A stretch of 58,957 bases of DNA, from assembly GCF_042679605.1 (NCBI RefSeq), contig NZ_JBHTMU010000026.1:1-58957 (forward strand), read 5' to 3'. The stretch comes from Litorisediminicola beolgyonensis (lineage in GTDB: Bacteria > Pseudomonadota > Alphaproteobacteria > Rhodobacterales > Rhodobacteraceae). Both the position numbers and the translations under genes were made by a program. The notes beneath the pieces are model-generated. The model searched no databases and was not told the origin of the DNA. It saw nothing but the letters and a program-made list of their open reading frames with translations. Shown here piece by piece: positions 9,058 to 17,415 of the stretch. The stretch's first letter is position 1, and each line of letters starts with the position of its first letter.

Positions 9058-10575
9058 ATGACCACCCCGAAACCCGTTGTTCTCGCCATTCTCGACGGCT
9101 GGGGCCTCTCGCCCTCGCCCGAGGCCAACGCGCCCCACCAGGCCGCGACGCCGGTCATGGACCGGCTGATGCAGGACTGCCCGAACGCCACGCTCGTCAC
9201 CCACGGCCCCGATGTCGGCCTGCCCACCGGACAGATGGGCAATTCCGAGGTCGGCCACACCAATATCGGCGCGGGCCGCGTCGTCGCGATGGATCTCGGC
9301 CAGATCGACCTCGCCATCGAGGACGGGTCGTTCCAGGAAAACGAACGCCTGCAGGACTTCATCGCCACGCTCAAGGAGAGCGGCGGAACTGCGCATCTGA
9401 TGGGCGTCGTGTCGGACGGCGGCGTGCACGGCCACCTGACCCATATTCTCGCCGCGGCGCGCACGATCGCGCATGCGGATGTCACGGTGAAGGTCCATGC
9501 CATCACCGATGGCCGCGACGTCGCCCCGAAAAGCGCCGAAGGGTTTCTGAAGACCCTCCACCAGGGTCTGCCGCGCGGCGCAGAGATCGCCACCGTCACC
9601 GGGCGCTACTGGGCGATGGACCGCGACAACCGCTGGGAGCGGGTCAAGAAGGCCTATGACGTCTTCGTCTACGGCACCGGCGGCGCCTGCGACAGCGCCG
9701 AAGAGGCGGTCCGCCAGAGCTACGACGACGGCAAGACTGACGAGTTCATCGAACCGGTCGCGATCAACGGCTATGACGGGATCGGCGAAGATGACGGCTT
9801 CTTCTGCCTGAACTTCCGCGCCGACCGCGCCCGCGAGATCCTCGCCGCCCTCGGCAAGCCCGAGTTTGACGGCTTCGAGCGCGGCGATCCGCCGTTCCGC
9901 ACGCTGCTCGGCATGGTCGAGTATTCCGAGGGCCACAACGCCTATATGTCGACGGTCTTCCCGCCGCGCGATCTGCCGAACACGCTGGGCGCCTGGGTCG
10001 CGCGCCACGGCCTGCGCCAGTTCCGCCTGGCCGAGACCGAGAAATACCCGCATGTCACCTTCTTCCTCAATGGCGGGCGGGAAGAGCCTGAAGAGGGTGA
10101 AGACCGGTTCATGCCGAAAAGCCCGGACGTGGCGACCTATGACCTGAAGCCCGAGATGAGCGCGCCCGAAGTCACCGCCAAGCTGGTCGAGGCGATCGGC
10201 GACGGTTACGACCTGATCGTGGTGAACTACGCCAATCCCGACATGGTCGGCCATACCGGCGATCTCCAGGCCGCGATGAAGGCCTGCGAGGCGGTCGATG
10301 ACGGGCTCGGGCAGGCGCTCGAGGCACTGGAGGCCGCGGGCGGCGCGATGCTTGTGATCGCCGATCACGGCAATTGCGACGTCATGGTCGATCCCGACAC
10401 CGGCAACCCGCACACCGCCCACACGCTGAACCCGGTGCCGGTGATCCTCTGCGGCGGCCCCGAGGGCGCGACCGTCGCCGCCGGGCGTCTGGCCGATGTG
10501 GCGCCGACGCTCCTCGAGCTCATGGGCCTCGACCAACCCGCCGAGATGACCGGGCAGAGCCTCATCCGGAGATGA
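9058..10575 (+). CDS. gpmI: 2,3-bisphosphoglycerate-independent phosphoglycerate mutase
   Basis: The cytosolic glycolytic enzyme interconverts 3- and 2-phosphoglycerate using two Mn ions. The 505-aa length is standard. The N-terminal metal Asp is in ILDGWG (Asp13), and the catalytic Ser is in MGNSEVGHTNIGAGR (Ser63). Late metal ligands appear in NYANPDMVGHTG and VIADHGNCD. It is the first gene of a chain with the EnvC-like gene (ATGA overlap at 10572) and ctpA. Confidence 0.97.
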   Translation: MTTPKPVVLAILDGWGLSPSPEANAPHQAATPVMDRLMQDCPNATLVTHGPDVGLPTGQMGNSEVGHTNIGAGRVVAMDLGQIDLAIEDGSFQENERLQDFIATLKESGGTAHLMGVVSDGGVHGHLTHILAAARTIAHADVTVKVHAITDGRDVAPKSAEGFLKTLHQGLPRGAEIATVTGRYWAMDRDNRWERVKKAYDVFVYGTGGACDSAEEAVRQSYDDGKTDEFIEPVAINGYDGIGEDDGFFCLNFRADRAREILAALGKPEFDGFERGDPPFRTLLGMVEYSEGHNAYMSTVFPPRDLPNTLGAWVARHGLRQFRLAETEKYPHVTFFLNGGREEPEEGEDRFMPKSPDVATYDLKPEMSAPEVTAKLVEAIGDGYDLIVVNYANPDMVGHTGDLQAAMKACEAVDDGLGQALEALEAAGGAMLVIADHGNCDVMVDPDTGNPHTAHTLNPVPVILCGGPEGATVAAGRLADVAPTLLELMGLDQPAEMTGQSLIRR

Positions 10576-11684
10576 TCCGGGCGCTTCTTCTCTCCTGCGC
10601 GCTTGCGCTCCCGGCTGCCGCGCAGGCCCCGGGCGACAGCGCGCGCCAGGCCGCCACCGCGCTCGAAGCCGCGCAGATCGCGCTCGATCAGGCCGAGGGC
10701 GCGCGCGACCGCGTCGCCGCCCTGACCGCCACCGTCCGCGCCTTCGAGGACGGTCTCGCAGCGCTCCGCGAAGGCCTGCGCGAAGCCTCGATCCGCGAAA
10801 CCCGCCTCCGCCGCGATCTTGCCGCGCGCGAAGGCGAGGTGGCGGCCCTTCTGGGCGCGCTGCAGTCGATCTCGTCCCAGGGCACCGCCGAACAGATGCT
10901 CCACCCCGCGGGCCCCGTGGGTGCGGCGCGCGCGGGCATGCTCGTCGCCTCGGTCACGCCGGGACTGGCGGGCGAGGCGCTGGCGCTGCGCGACCAGCTC
11001 GAAGAGGTCGAGGCGCTCCGGGCGCTGCAAGAGGACGCCGCCGACACGCTCCGGCGCGGGCTCTCCGGGGTCCAGACCGCGCGCACCGCGCTGAGCCAGG
11101 CCATCGCCGAGCGCACCGAACTGCCCCGCCGCTTTACCGAGGATCCGATCAAGACCGCCATCCTGATCGCCGCGACCGAGACGCTCTCGGGCTTCGCAAG
11201 CGGTCTGTCCGAGATAGGTCAGGGCGAGATCCCCGACGCGCCCGAAGACATCAGCGCCCGCACGGGCGCGCTGCCGCTGCCGGTCGCCGGACAGGTCCTG
11301 CGCCGCTCGGGCGAGGCCGATGCCGCGGGCGTCGCGCGCCCGGGTCTCGTGCTCGCCACACGGCCAGGCGCGCTGGTGACGACGCCGGTTCCGGCGACGA
11401 TCCGCTACCGCGGGCCGCTTCTCGATTACGGGCTGGTCACGATCCTCGAGCCCCAGGCCGATCTTCTCTTCGTGCTCGCGGGCCTCGACACCGCCTTCGG
11501 AGAGATCGGCGAGGTTCTGGACAGCGGCGCGCCCGTGGGTCTCATGGGCGGCGCGGCGGACACGGACGCGTTACAAACCACCTCCGGGTCTGGCAACCCG
11601 CGCCCGGAAACGCTTTACATTGAGGTCAGGCAGAACAACGCACCGGTCGACCCGTTGACGTGGTTCGCAACCGACAAGGGATGA
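10572..11684 (+). CDS. Murein hydrolase activator, EnvC-like (degenerate M23 domain)
   Basis: The 370-aa product has a Sec signal (MIRALLLSCALALPAAAQA), a long Ala/Glu/Arg coiled coil (about residues 20-120) and a C-terminal LytM/M23 fold (from LPLPVAGQVLRR). The zinc-binding HxxxD and HxH motifs of active M23 peptidases are missing: the fold reads DYGLVTILEPQ and YIEVRQNNAPVDP. This is the pattern of EnvC, which activates amidases in the periplasm during cell separation. ATG overlaps the gpmI stop as ATGA and its own stop overlaps the ctpA ATG the same way. Confidence 0.86.
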   Translation: MIRALLLSCALALPAAAQAPGDSARQAATALEAAQIALDQAEGARDRVAALTATVRAFEDGLAALREGLREASIRETRLRRDLAAREGEVAALLGALQSISSQGTAEQMLHPAGPVGAARAGMLVASVTPGLAGEALALRDQLEEVEALRALQEDAADTLRRGLSGVQTARTALSQAIAERTELPRRFTEDPIKTAILIAATETLSGFASGLSEIGQGEIPDAPEDISARTGALPLPVAGQVLRRSGEADAAGVARPGLVLATRPGALVTTPVPATIRYRGPLLDYGLVTILEPQADLLFVLAGLDTAFGEIGEVLDSGAPVGLMGGAADTDALQTTSGSGNPRPETLYIEVRQNNAPVDPLTWFATDKG

Positions 11685-13096
11685 ATACGAGCATGAAGAA
11701 ATTCGTCATGGCCGCCGCAGGCGGCACGCTGGCGGGCATCGTCGCGACCACGCAATTCGTGGGTCCGCTGCTCGCCCAGGAAAGCGAAGGCTCGGTGAAC
11801 GTCTACGAGCAGCTCGACCTGTTCGGCGACATCTTCGAACGGATCCGCGCGCAATATGTGGAGGAGGTCAACGAGAAGGACCTGATCGAGGCCGCGATCA
11901 ACGGCATGCTGACCTCGCTCGACCCACATTCGAGCTACCTCTCGCCCGACGACGCCGCGAACATGCGGGTCCAGACTCGCGGCGAGTTCGGCGGTCTCGG
12001 CATCGAGGTCACGCAGGAGGACGGCTTCGTCAAGGTGGTCTCGCCCATCGACGACACGCCCGCCGCCGAGGCCGGCATCCAGGCCGGCGATTTCATCACC
12101 CATGTCGACGGCGACTCGGTTCTGGGCCTCGGCCTCGACGAGGCGGTGGACCTGATGCGCGGCCCGGTGGGCTCGGAGATCGTGATCACCGTGGTGCGCG
12201 ACGGCGAGCCCGAACCCTTCGACGTCAGCCTGATCCGCGACACGATCACCCTGACCGCCGTGCGCGCCCGCACCGAGGGTCAGAGCGTGGTCCTGCGCGT
12301 CACCACCTTCAACGACCAGACCTATCCCAACCTCGAAGAGGGGCTCGCCGAGCAGATCGAAGCGGCGGGCGGGATCGACAGCGTCAACGGCGTGATCCTC
12401 GACCTGCGCAACAACCCCGGCGGTCTCCTGACCCAGGCGATCAAGGTCGCCGACGCGTTCCTCGAGAAGGGCGAGATCGTTTCGACCCGGGGCCGCGATC
12501 CGCAGGATGGCGAGCGTTACTATGCCGAGCCGGGCGATCTGTCCGACGGCAAGCCGCTCGTGGTGCTGATCAATGGCGGCTCGGCCTCGGCCTCCGAGAT
12601 CGTCGCCGGGGCGCTCAAGGATCACCGCCGCGCGGTGGTCGTCGGCACCAAGAGCTTCGGCAAGGGCTCGGTGCAGACGGTGATGCCGCTCAGGGGCGAA
12701 GGCGCGATGCGCCTGACCACGGCGCGCTACTACACGCCCTCGGGCCGCTCGATCCAGGCGCTCGGCGTGTCGCCCGACATCGTCGTCGCCCAGCCGCAGC
12801 GCCCGCCCAATGCCGAGGAGATGGAGGAAGAAGCCACCGGCCGTCCGACCCGCTCCGAGGCGGACCTGCGCGGCGCACTCGACAATGACAGCCTGAGCGA
12901 AGACGAGATCCGCCAGATCGAGGAAGACCGCGCCCGGGCAGAAGCCTCGGCCGCGCTCCGCGAAGAGGATTACCAGCTGGCCTACGCGATCGACATCCTC
13001 AAGGGTCTCTCGGCGCTCGGTCCGAACGTCGTCTCTCCCTTGGCGCCCGGCGTGACGGACGAGGACTCCGCCGAGGCGGACGGCACCGACAACTGA
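11681..13096 (+). CDS. ctpA: Carboxyl-terminal processing protease CtpA, S41 family
   Basis: The 471-aa periplasmic or membrane-anchored serine protease trims or degrades envelope proteins, in several species peptidoglycan hydrolases. A signal/anchor (KKFVMAAAGGTLAGIVA) is followed by the S41 cap, a PDZ domain (around residues 90-170, GGLGIEV...DTPAAEAGIQAGD) and the protease core. Nucleophile Ser is in NGGSASASEIVAG and the general-base Lys in TKSFGKGSVQ. The tail is acidic. The start MNTSMKK is set by the ATGA overlap with the EnvC-like gene; MKK at 11693 is possible. Coupling with EnvC suggests joint control of murein hydrolysis. Confidence 0.95.
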   Translation: MNTSMKKFVMAAAGGTLAGIVATTQFVGPLLAQESEGSVNVYEQLDLFGDIFERIRAQYVEEVNEKDLIEAAINGMLTSLDPHSSYLSPDDAANMRVQTRGEFGGLGIEVTQEDGFVKVVSPIDDTPAAEAGIQAGDFITHVDGDSVLGLGLDEAVDLMRGPVGSEIVITVVRDGEPEPFDVSLIRDTITLTAVRARTEGQSVVLRVTTFNDQTYPNLEEGLAEQIEAAGGIDSVNGVILDLRNNPGGLLTQAIKVADAFLEKGEIVSTRGRDPQDGERYYAEPGDLSDGKPLVVLINGGSASASEIVAGALKDHRRAVVVGTKSFGKGSVQTVMPLRGEGAMRLTTARYYTPSGRSIQALGVSPDIVVAQPQRPPNAEEMEEEATGRPTRSEADLRGALDNDSLSEDEIRQIEEDRARAEASAALREEDYQLAYAIDILKGLSALGPNVVSPLAPGVTDEDSAEADGTDN

Positions 13097-13131
13097 GCTT
13101 CGGCTCCTCCGCGCGTCATCCGGTCCGGGCC

Positions 13132-13174
13132 GAAATCCGGTCCGGATTTCGCGCGGATTTCGTCTCGAAATCCG
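13132..13174. repeat. Two-hairpin palindromic repeat, copy 1
   Basis: Two adjacent near-identical palindromes lie between ctpA and rppH. The first is GAAATCCGGTCCGGATTTC (13132-13150, 9-bp arms, 1-nt centre). The second has arms CGGATTTCG and CGAAATCCG (13154-13162 and 13166-13174) with loop TCT. The same 43-bp unit occurs inverted at 39558-39600. It looks like a REP-type element, or a terminator/RNA-stability hairpin after ctpA. Confidence 0.75.
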
Positions 13175-13219
13175 GGTCGCCGAAGGCTAGGTCTGGCTGA
13201 GACCCAGCCGGAGTGCGCC

Positions 13220-13702
13220 ATGACCCCCGAAGAGATCGCCGCCCTGCCCTATCGCCCCTGCGTCGGCGTGATGCTGGTCAATCGCGACGGCCATATCTTC
13301 ACCGGGCAGCGCATCGATACCGACCACCCGGCCTGGCAGATGCCCCAGGGCGGCATCGACACGGGCGAAAGCCCGCGCGACGCGGCACTTCGGGAGCTTC
13401 AGGAAGAGATCGGTGTCACCCCGGACCTCGTCACCGTCGAGGCCGAGACCGAGGATTGGGTCACCTACGACCTGCCCCATGACATCGTTCCGCGGATCTG
13501 GAAGGGCCGCTACCGCGGCCAGCAGCAGAAGTGGTTCCTGCTGCGCTTCGAAGGCACCGACGACCAGATCGACATCGACCAGCCGCACCGGGAGTTCTCG
13601 TCCTGGCGCTGGCTGCCGCTCGACGACATGCTGGCCGCCATCGTGCCGTTCAAGCGCGCCGTCTATGACGAGGTCGCCGCCACCTTCCGCGCGCGGCTCT
13701 GA
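13220..13702 (+). CDS. rppH: RNA pyrophosphohydrolase RppH (Nudix)
   Basis: RppH removes pyrophosphate from 5'-triphosphate mRNAs and so starts 5'-end-dependent decay. The 160-aa length is right for the family. The Nudix box runs from GGIDTGESPRDAALREL through QEEIGV (residues 44-66) with all catalytic Glu residues kept. The N-terminal YRPCVGVMLVN and the later GRYRGQQQKWFLLRF are RppH signatures rather than those of generic Nudix enzymes. It lies 123 bp after ctpA on the same strand, separated by the two-hairpin repeat. Confidence 0.96.
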   Translation: MTPEEIAALPYRPCVGVMLVNRDGHIFTGQRIDTDHPAWQMPQGGIDTGESPRDAALRELQEEIGVTPDLVTVEAETEDWVTYDLPHDIVPRIWKGRYRGQQQKWFLLRFEGTDDQIDIDQPHREFSSWRWLPLDDMLAAIVPFKRAVYDEVAATFRARL

Positions 13703-13706
13703 GACC

Positions 13707-14165
13707 TCAGATCATGCCCTGGGCGTCCGAGGCGGGCAGGAAGCTGACCGCGTTGGGGCCGATATCCTCGGGGCAGACGCCCGGCAGGTAGCAGACCAGC
13801 CGCGTCCCGCTTTCCGAGGTGACCCGCACCTCGGTCTCGTCATACTCGCTGTCATAGGTCAGCGTCAGGTCGTCGAAATCCGGTTCCGGCTCGTCATCGG
13901 GATAGAGCACGACCAGCTGATCGGTGCCGGGCTGAAATTCGGGAAAATAGGGCTCCGGCCCATCGAGCGTCGGCATCACCAGCTCGCTTGCGGCCCCGGC
14001 GGGCAGCGCATCCGCCCCCGCATCCAACTGGGACAGCTCCGGCTCGGAAAAGATGCTCTCCTCTTCCGCGCCATGCGCGTGGGAGCCGTCCTCCAGCTCT
14101 CCGAAGATCCCGTTCAGGATCGTTCCCGCCAGCGCCATGCACAGCGCCATCAACAAACCCAGCAT
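13707..14165 (-). CDS. Hypothetical acidic membrane-anchored or exported protein
   Basis: The 152-aa product begins with one hydrophobic segment (MLGLLMALCMALAGTILNGIF, written here as a 21-residue span at residues 1-21) and continues as a very acidic, Pro/Asp/Glu-rich chain with PDDEPEPDFDDL near the middle and two Cys near the C-terminus (LVCYLPGVCPED). I do not recognise a family. The start at 14165 is chosen because GGAG lies 9 nt upstream; a longer frame to 14264 lacks the hydrophobic N-terminus. The domain suggests a periplasmic or Ca-binding role, but that is a guess. It lies 3' to 3' with rppH. Confidence 0.6.
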   Translation of the reverse strand: MLGLLMALCMALAGTILNGIFGELEDGSHAHGAEEESIFSEPELSQLDAGADALPAGAASELVMPTLDGPEPYFPEFQPGTDQLVVLYPDDEPEPDFDDLTLTYDSEYDETEVRVTSESGTRLVCYLPGVCPEDIGPNAVSFLPASDAQGMI

Positions 14166-14297
14166 GCCCGGTTTCTCCACAACACGACCGTATCGGGGCC
14201 CTCTCTTCGGAGGTGCTCCCGGTCGGGACGCTAGGCGGGGATTCCGGTGAGAATGCGGCGGCAATGGCCAAATGCCGTGGCCGGACCCTGGTCGGGA

Positions 14298-14744
14298 TCA
14301 GTCCTGGCTGGCCGCGATGTTGCGGCAGATCCGCCGCAGCGTGTCCTGCAGCTCGGCGATGTCCTCGACGGTCAGCCCGGCCGCGTCGGCGACGCAGCGC
14401 GGCACGTCATGCGCGCGTTCGGCAAGCTTGCTGCCCTCCCGCGTCAACCGGACGATCACGCGGCGCTCGTCGACCCCATCGCGGGACCGGGTCAGAAGAC
14501 CCGAGGCCTCCAGCCGCTTCAGGAGCGGCGTCAGCGTGTTCGATTCGAGACCCAGCTTGCGCCCGATCTCGCCGACGCTCAGCCCGTCCTCGGTCCAGAG
14601 CGACACCATCACCAGATACTGGGGATAGGTCAGCCCAAGCGGATCGAGCAACGGCTTGTAGAGCCGGCCGAACGCGTGGTTCGCTGAATAGAGGTCGAAG
14701 CAGAGCATCTGCTCGAGCGCGATGGGGGAATGAGCAGCAGTCAT
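14298..14744 (-). CDS. MarR-family regulator, OhrR type
   Basis: The 148-aa winged-helix regulator has the OhrR hallmark Cys15 in MLCFDLYSANHAFGRLY, the residue that senses organic hydroperoxides. The DNA-binding region follows (LSVGEIGRKLGLESNTLTPLLK, with the wing at DGVDERRVIVRLT). OhrR normally represses ohr, but no ohr gene is adjacent, so its target is elsewhere. The start MTAAHSP fits the family N-terminus. An imperfect palindrome ATCTCACGCGAGAT overlaps the start region (14743-14756) and could serve autoregulation, which is speculative. Confidence 0.85.
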   Translation of the reverse strand: MTAAHSPIALEQMLCFDLYSANHAFGRLYKPLLDPLGLTYPQYLVMVSLWTEDGLSVGEIGRKLGLESNTLTPLLKRLEASGLLTRSRDGVDERRVIVRLTREGSKLAERAHDVPRCVADAAGLTVEDIAELQDTLRRICRNIAASQD

Positions 14745-14826
14745 CTCACGCGAGATAAGCACGCCTCCGGAAACCCACAACCCCGGATTTGCCATTCTGC
14801 CGATTGCAGGCCGCGCCCGGCAAGGA

Positions 14827-14861
14827 GCCGCCACCGATGCAGGCACCGCATCGGTGGCGGC
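14827..14861 (-). terminator. Strong hairpin after creatinase
   Basis: A perfect 14-bp inverted repeat (GCCGCCACCGATGC and its complement, 7-nt loop) starts 4 bp beyond the creatinase stop. Position and stability indicate a transcription terminator or 3'-stabilising hairpin. There is no U-tract after it on the minus strand. Confidence 0.6.
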
Positions 14862-14865
14862 GCGT

Positions 14866-16068
14866 TCAGATCACGTTATGCGCCGGGCCGTAGGGGAAAC
14901 CGGTGATGTTCTCGTTCCCGTCCTCGGTGATGATGAGGATATCGTGCTCCCGGTATCCGCCCGCGCCCGGCTGGCCCTCGGCCAGGGTCAGCATCGGCTC
15001 CATCGAGATCACCATGCCGGGCTCCAGCACCGTGTCGATATCCTCGCGCAGCTCCAGCCCGGCCTCGCGCCCGTAGTAATGCGAGAGCACGCCGAAACTG
15101 TGCCCGTAGCCAAAGGTCCGGTATTGCAGGAGATCGCGCTCCTCGAGGAAGGCATTGACCCCGGCGGTGACCTCGGCACAGGAGACGCCCGGCTTCAGGA
15201 GCGACATCCCGTATTCATGCGTCGCCACATTGGCCTCCCAGATCGCGAGGCTCGCGGGATCCACCTCGCCCACGAAGAGCGTCCGTTCCAAAGCGGTGTA
15301 ATAGCCCGAGATCATCGGAAAGGTGTTCAGGCTCAGGATATCGCCGCGCTCCAGCTTGCGCGCCGTCACCGGGTTGTGGGCGCCGTCGGTGTTGATCCCC
15401 GACTGGAACCAGACCCAGGTGTCGCGATACTCGGCCTCGGGGAAGGCGCGGGCGATCTCGGCCTCCATCGCGTCGCGCCCGGCCATGGCCACGTCGATCT
15501 CGCGCGTGCCCTCGCAGATGGCGTCGCGAATGGCGTAGCCGCCGACATCGGCGATCCGCGCGCCCTCGCGGATGAGCGCGATCTCCGCGGCGCTCTTGTG
15601 CATGCGCTGGCGCATGGTGCGGACGTGGATCGCGACCGAGCGCGACGGCGCGAGGAACGCGTCGAGCTTGGCCTTGCCGTCGAGCGTCAGGTGATCGCCC
15701 TCGTAGCCGATGGCCCGCCCCTCGCCCGCCACGCTCGCCGCCGCGCGCCAGAAATTGTCGCGCTCCCAGTCGGTATAGGTGAGATTGTCGCCGTGGCAGC
15801 GCCGCCACGGCTGACCGGCATCGATCCCGGCCGAGAGCGTCACGCTGTCGGTCGCGGTCACCACCAGCCCATAGGGACGGCCGAAGCTGCAATAGAGAAA
15901 GCCCGAATAATAGGCGATCGAATGCATCGAGGTCAGGAGACAGGCGTCGAGCCCCTCCTCGTCGAGGATGCGGCGCAGCCCGGCGAGGCGGGCCTCGTAT
16001 TCCGCGGCCTCGAACGGCAGCGCGGCCTTTTCGCCATTGTGGAAACGGTAGGTCTGGGGACGGCTCAT
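14866..16068 (-). CDS. Creatinase (creatine amidinohydrolase, M24 fold)
   Basis: Creatinase hydrolyses creatine to sarcosine and urea. The 400-aa product aligns by eye along its length with Pseudomonas creatinase. Shared motifs include YCSFGRPY, QPWRR, YTDWERDN, WFQSGINTDGAHNPVT, YYTALERTLF, LQYRTFGYGHSFG and PGAGGYREHDIL. The catalytic His is His231 and the substrate Glu is Glu261. The N-terminal creatinase domain and the C-terminal pita-bread domain are both present, and M24 metal ligands are replaced as expected for creatinase. The SD AGGAGGT lies 7 nt before ATG 16068. No sarcosine oxidase, creatininase or urease gene is nearby. Confidence 0.93.
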   Translation of the reverse strand: MSRPQTYRFHNGEKAALPFEAAEYEARLAGLRRILDEEGLDACLLTSMHSIAYYSGFLYCSFGRPYGLVVTATDSVTLSAGIDAGQPWRRCHGDNLTYTDWERDNFWRAAASVAGEGRAIGYEGDHLTLDGKAKLDAFLAPSRSVAIHVRTMRQRMHKSAAEIALIREGARIADVGGYAIRDAICEGTREIDVAMAGRDAMEAEIARAFPEAEYRDTWVWFQSGINTDGAHNPVTARKLERGDILSLNTFPMISGYYTALERTLFVGEVDPASLAIWEANVATHEYGMSLLKPGVSCAEVTAGVNAFLEERDLLQYRTFGYGHSFGVLSHYYGREAGLELREDIDTVLEPGMVISMEPMLTLAEGQPGAGGYREHDILIITEDGNENITGFPYGPAHNVI

Positions 16069-16264
16069 GGAGCACCTCCTGAAAACGCCACGGGCGGGGC
16101 CTCCCCTCGCACGATGGCAAAGACAGGTCCCGGCGTTCAGGACGGGGATCGGATTGCGGCGGTCGTCACTCGCCCGGGGCGACGCCATCGCCCCTCTCCG
16201 CGCATGAAATACTGCCGCTCCGGCCGGTCAGGCAAGAGCTTTCATCGCGTCCCCGAGCGACGGC

Positions 16265-16558
16265 TCAGTAGCTGTAGAAGAAGCCCGCATTGTTCGCGAG
16301 GATGATGCGGATCGCATAGAGCGCGATCAGCGCCACCAGCGGCGCGAGGTCGAGCCCGCCCATCGGCGGCAGGATGCGGCGAATGCGCGAATAGACCGGC
16401 TCGAGGATGCGGTTCAGGCCGTCCCAGATCTGCGCGACCAGCGGCTGGCGCAGGTTCAGCACCTGGAACTGGATCAGCCAGGACATGATCACATGGGCGA
16501 GGATGAAGAACCACGCCACGTCCAGAAGCAGCATGAGGATCTGGTAGAGCGATTGCAT
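16265..16558 (-). CDS. YggT family membrane protein
   Basis: This is a 97-aa inner-membrane protein with two hydrophobic segments separated by the YggT pattern QPLVAQIWDGLNRILEPVYSRIRRILPP (residues near 38-65) and GGLDLAPLVALI. Family members are linked to cell-division or envelope functions and sometimes osmotic shock, with no defined biochemistry. An AGGAAGGA SD precedes the ATG. It is a single-gene unit facing the 16755 gene. Confidence 0.9.
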   Translation of the reverse strand: MQSLYQILMLLLDVAWFFILAHVIMSWLIQFQVLNLRQPLVAQIWDGLNRILEPVYSRIRRILPPMGGLDLAPLVALIALYAIRIILANNAGFFYSY

Positions 16559-16754
16559 CGGGCGCGGGTCCTTCCTGTTGTTCGGGCCTGTTGATCGGGC
16601 CCGCTCTTTGAGCGTGTCCTGCGGGCCTCCACGGGGCGCTCAAGACCTAAGCGCCTGTGCGCGCAAGAACAAGAGTGCCGCGAGGTCCCGCCTTGACCTT
16701 GGGTCGCCCCGGGCGGAGGGAAGGGCCAACGCCCCCAGCCCCGAGGTCCGCCCG

Positions 16755-17288
16755 ATGTATCCCCTGATCCGCTTCGCCAAGGAACTGGTGAAATTCCGCA
16801 ACGCGCCGCTTCAGCCCTTCGACACGCATGTCTCCCAGCATCTCTGCTGGCCGGTCGACATCGACCCTTGGCGCGAGCTGAACAACGGGCGCACGCTGAC
16901 GATCTATGACCTGGGGCGCATTCCGCTGGCGCAACGCACCGGTCTCGTGGACATCCTGCGCCGTCGTCGCTGGGGCCTGACCGTGGCCGGGTCGTCGCTG
17001 CGCTACCGCCGCCGGGTGCGGATGTTCGACCGGATCGAGATGCGCTCGCGCCTGGTCGGCTGGGACAACCGCTTCGTCTATATCGAGCAGAGCATGTGGA
17101 AGCGCGACGGCGAATGCGCCAGCCACGCACTGTTCCGGACCGCCGTCACCGACGCCTCCGGCATCGTGGACCCCTCCGAGGTCGCCCGCGAGCTGGGTCT
17201 CGACCCGGTCTCGCCGCCCCTGCCCGACTGGATCACCGCCTGGATCGACGCCGAGACCGCCCGCAGCTGGCCCCCCTCGCGGGACTGA
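16755..17288 (+). CDS. Acyl-CoA thioesterase, hot-dog fold (4HBT-like)
   Basis: The 177-aa product has a hot-dog layout: an N-terminal strand and the helix motif WRELNNGRTLTIYDLGR, then strands with SSLRYRRRVRMFDRIEMRSRLVGWD and a conserved EQSMW. This resembles the THEM6/4HBT_2 branch, which hydrolyses acyl-CoA thioesters. The start at 16755 is used because upstream in-frame codons lack family-like sequence. Substrate is unknown. It is divergent from yggT. Confidence 0.75.
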   Translation: MYPLIRFAKELVKFRNAPLQPFDTHVSQHLCWPVDIDPWRELNNGRTLTIYDLGRIPLAQRTGLVDILRRRRWGLTVAGSSLRYRRRVRMFDRIEMRSRLVGWDNRFVYIEQSMWKRDGECASHALFRTAVTDASGIVDPSEVARELGLDPVSPPLPDWITAWIDAETARSWPPSRD

Positions 17289-17415
17289 CCGCCTCCGCCC
17301 GCCCGAGACATTCGCGCCAGCCCGACGCCTCTCCGCCCCTGCCCCACGGCTTGCCGCTTGCGCCCGTCGCGCCCGCGCGGTTTGATCGCGCTCGGACAGG
17401 CAAGGGGCATCCGGC

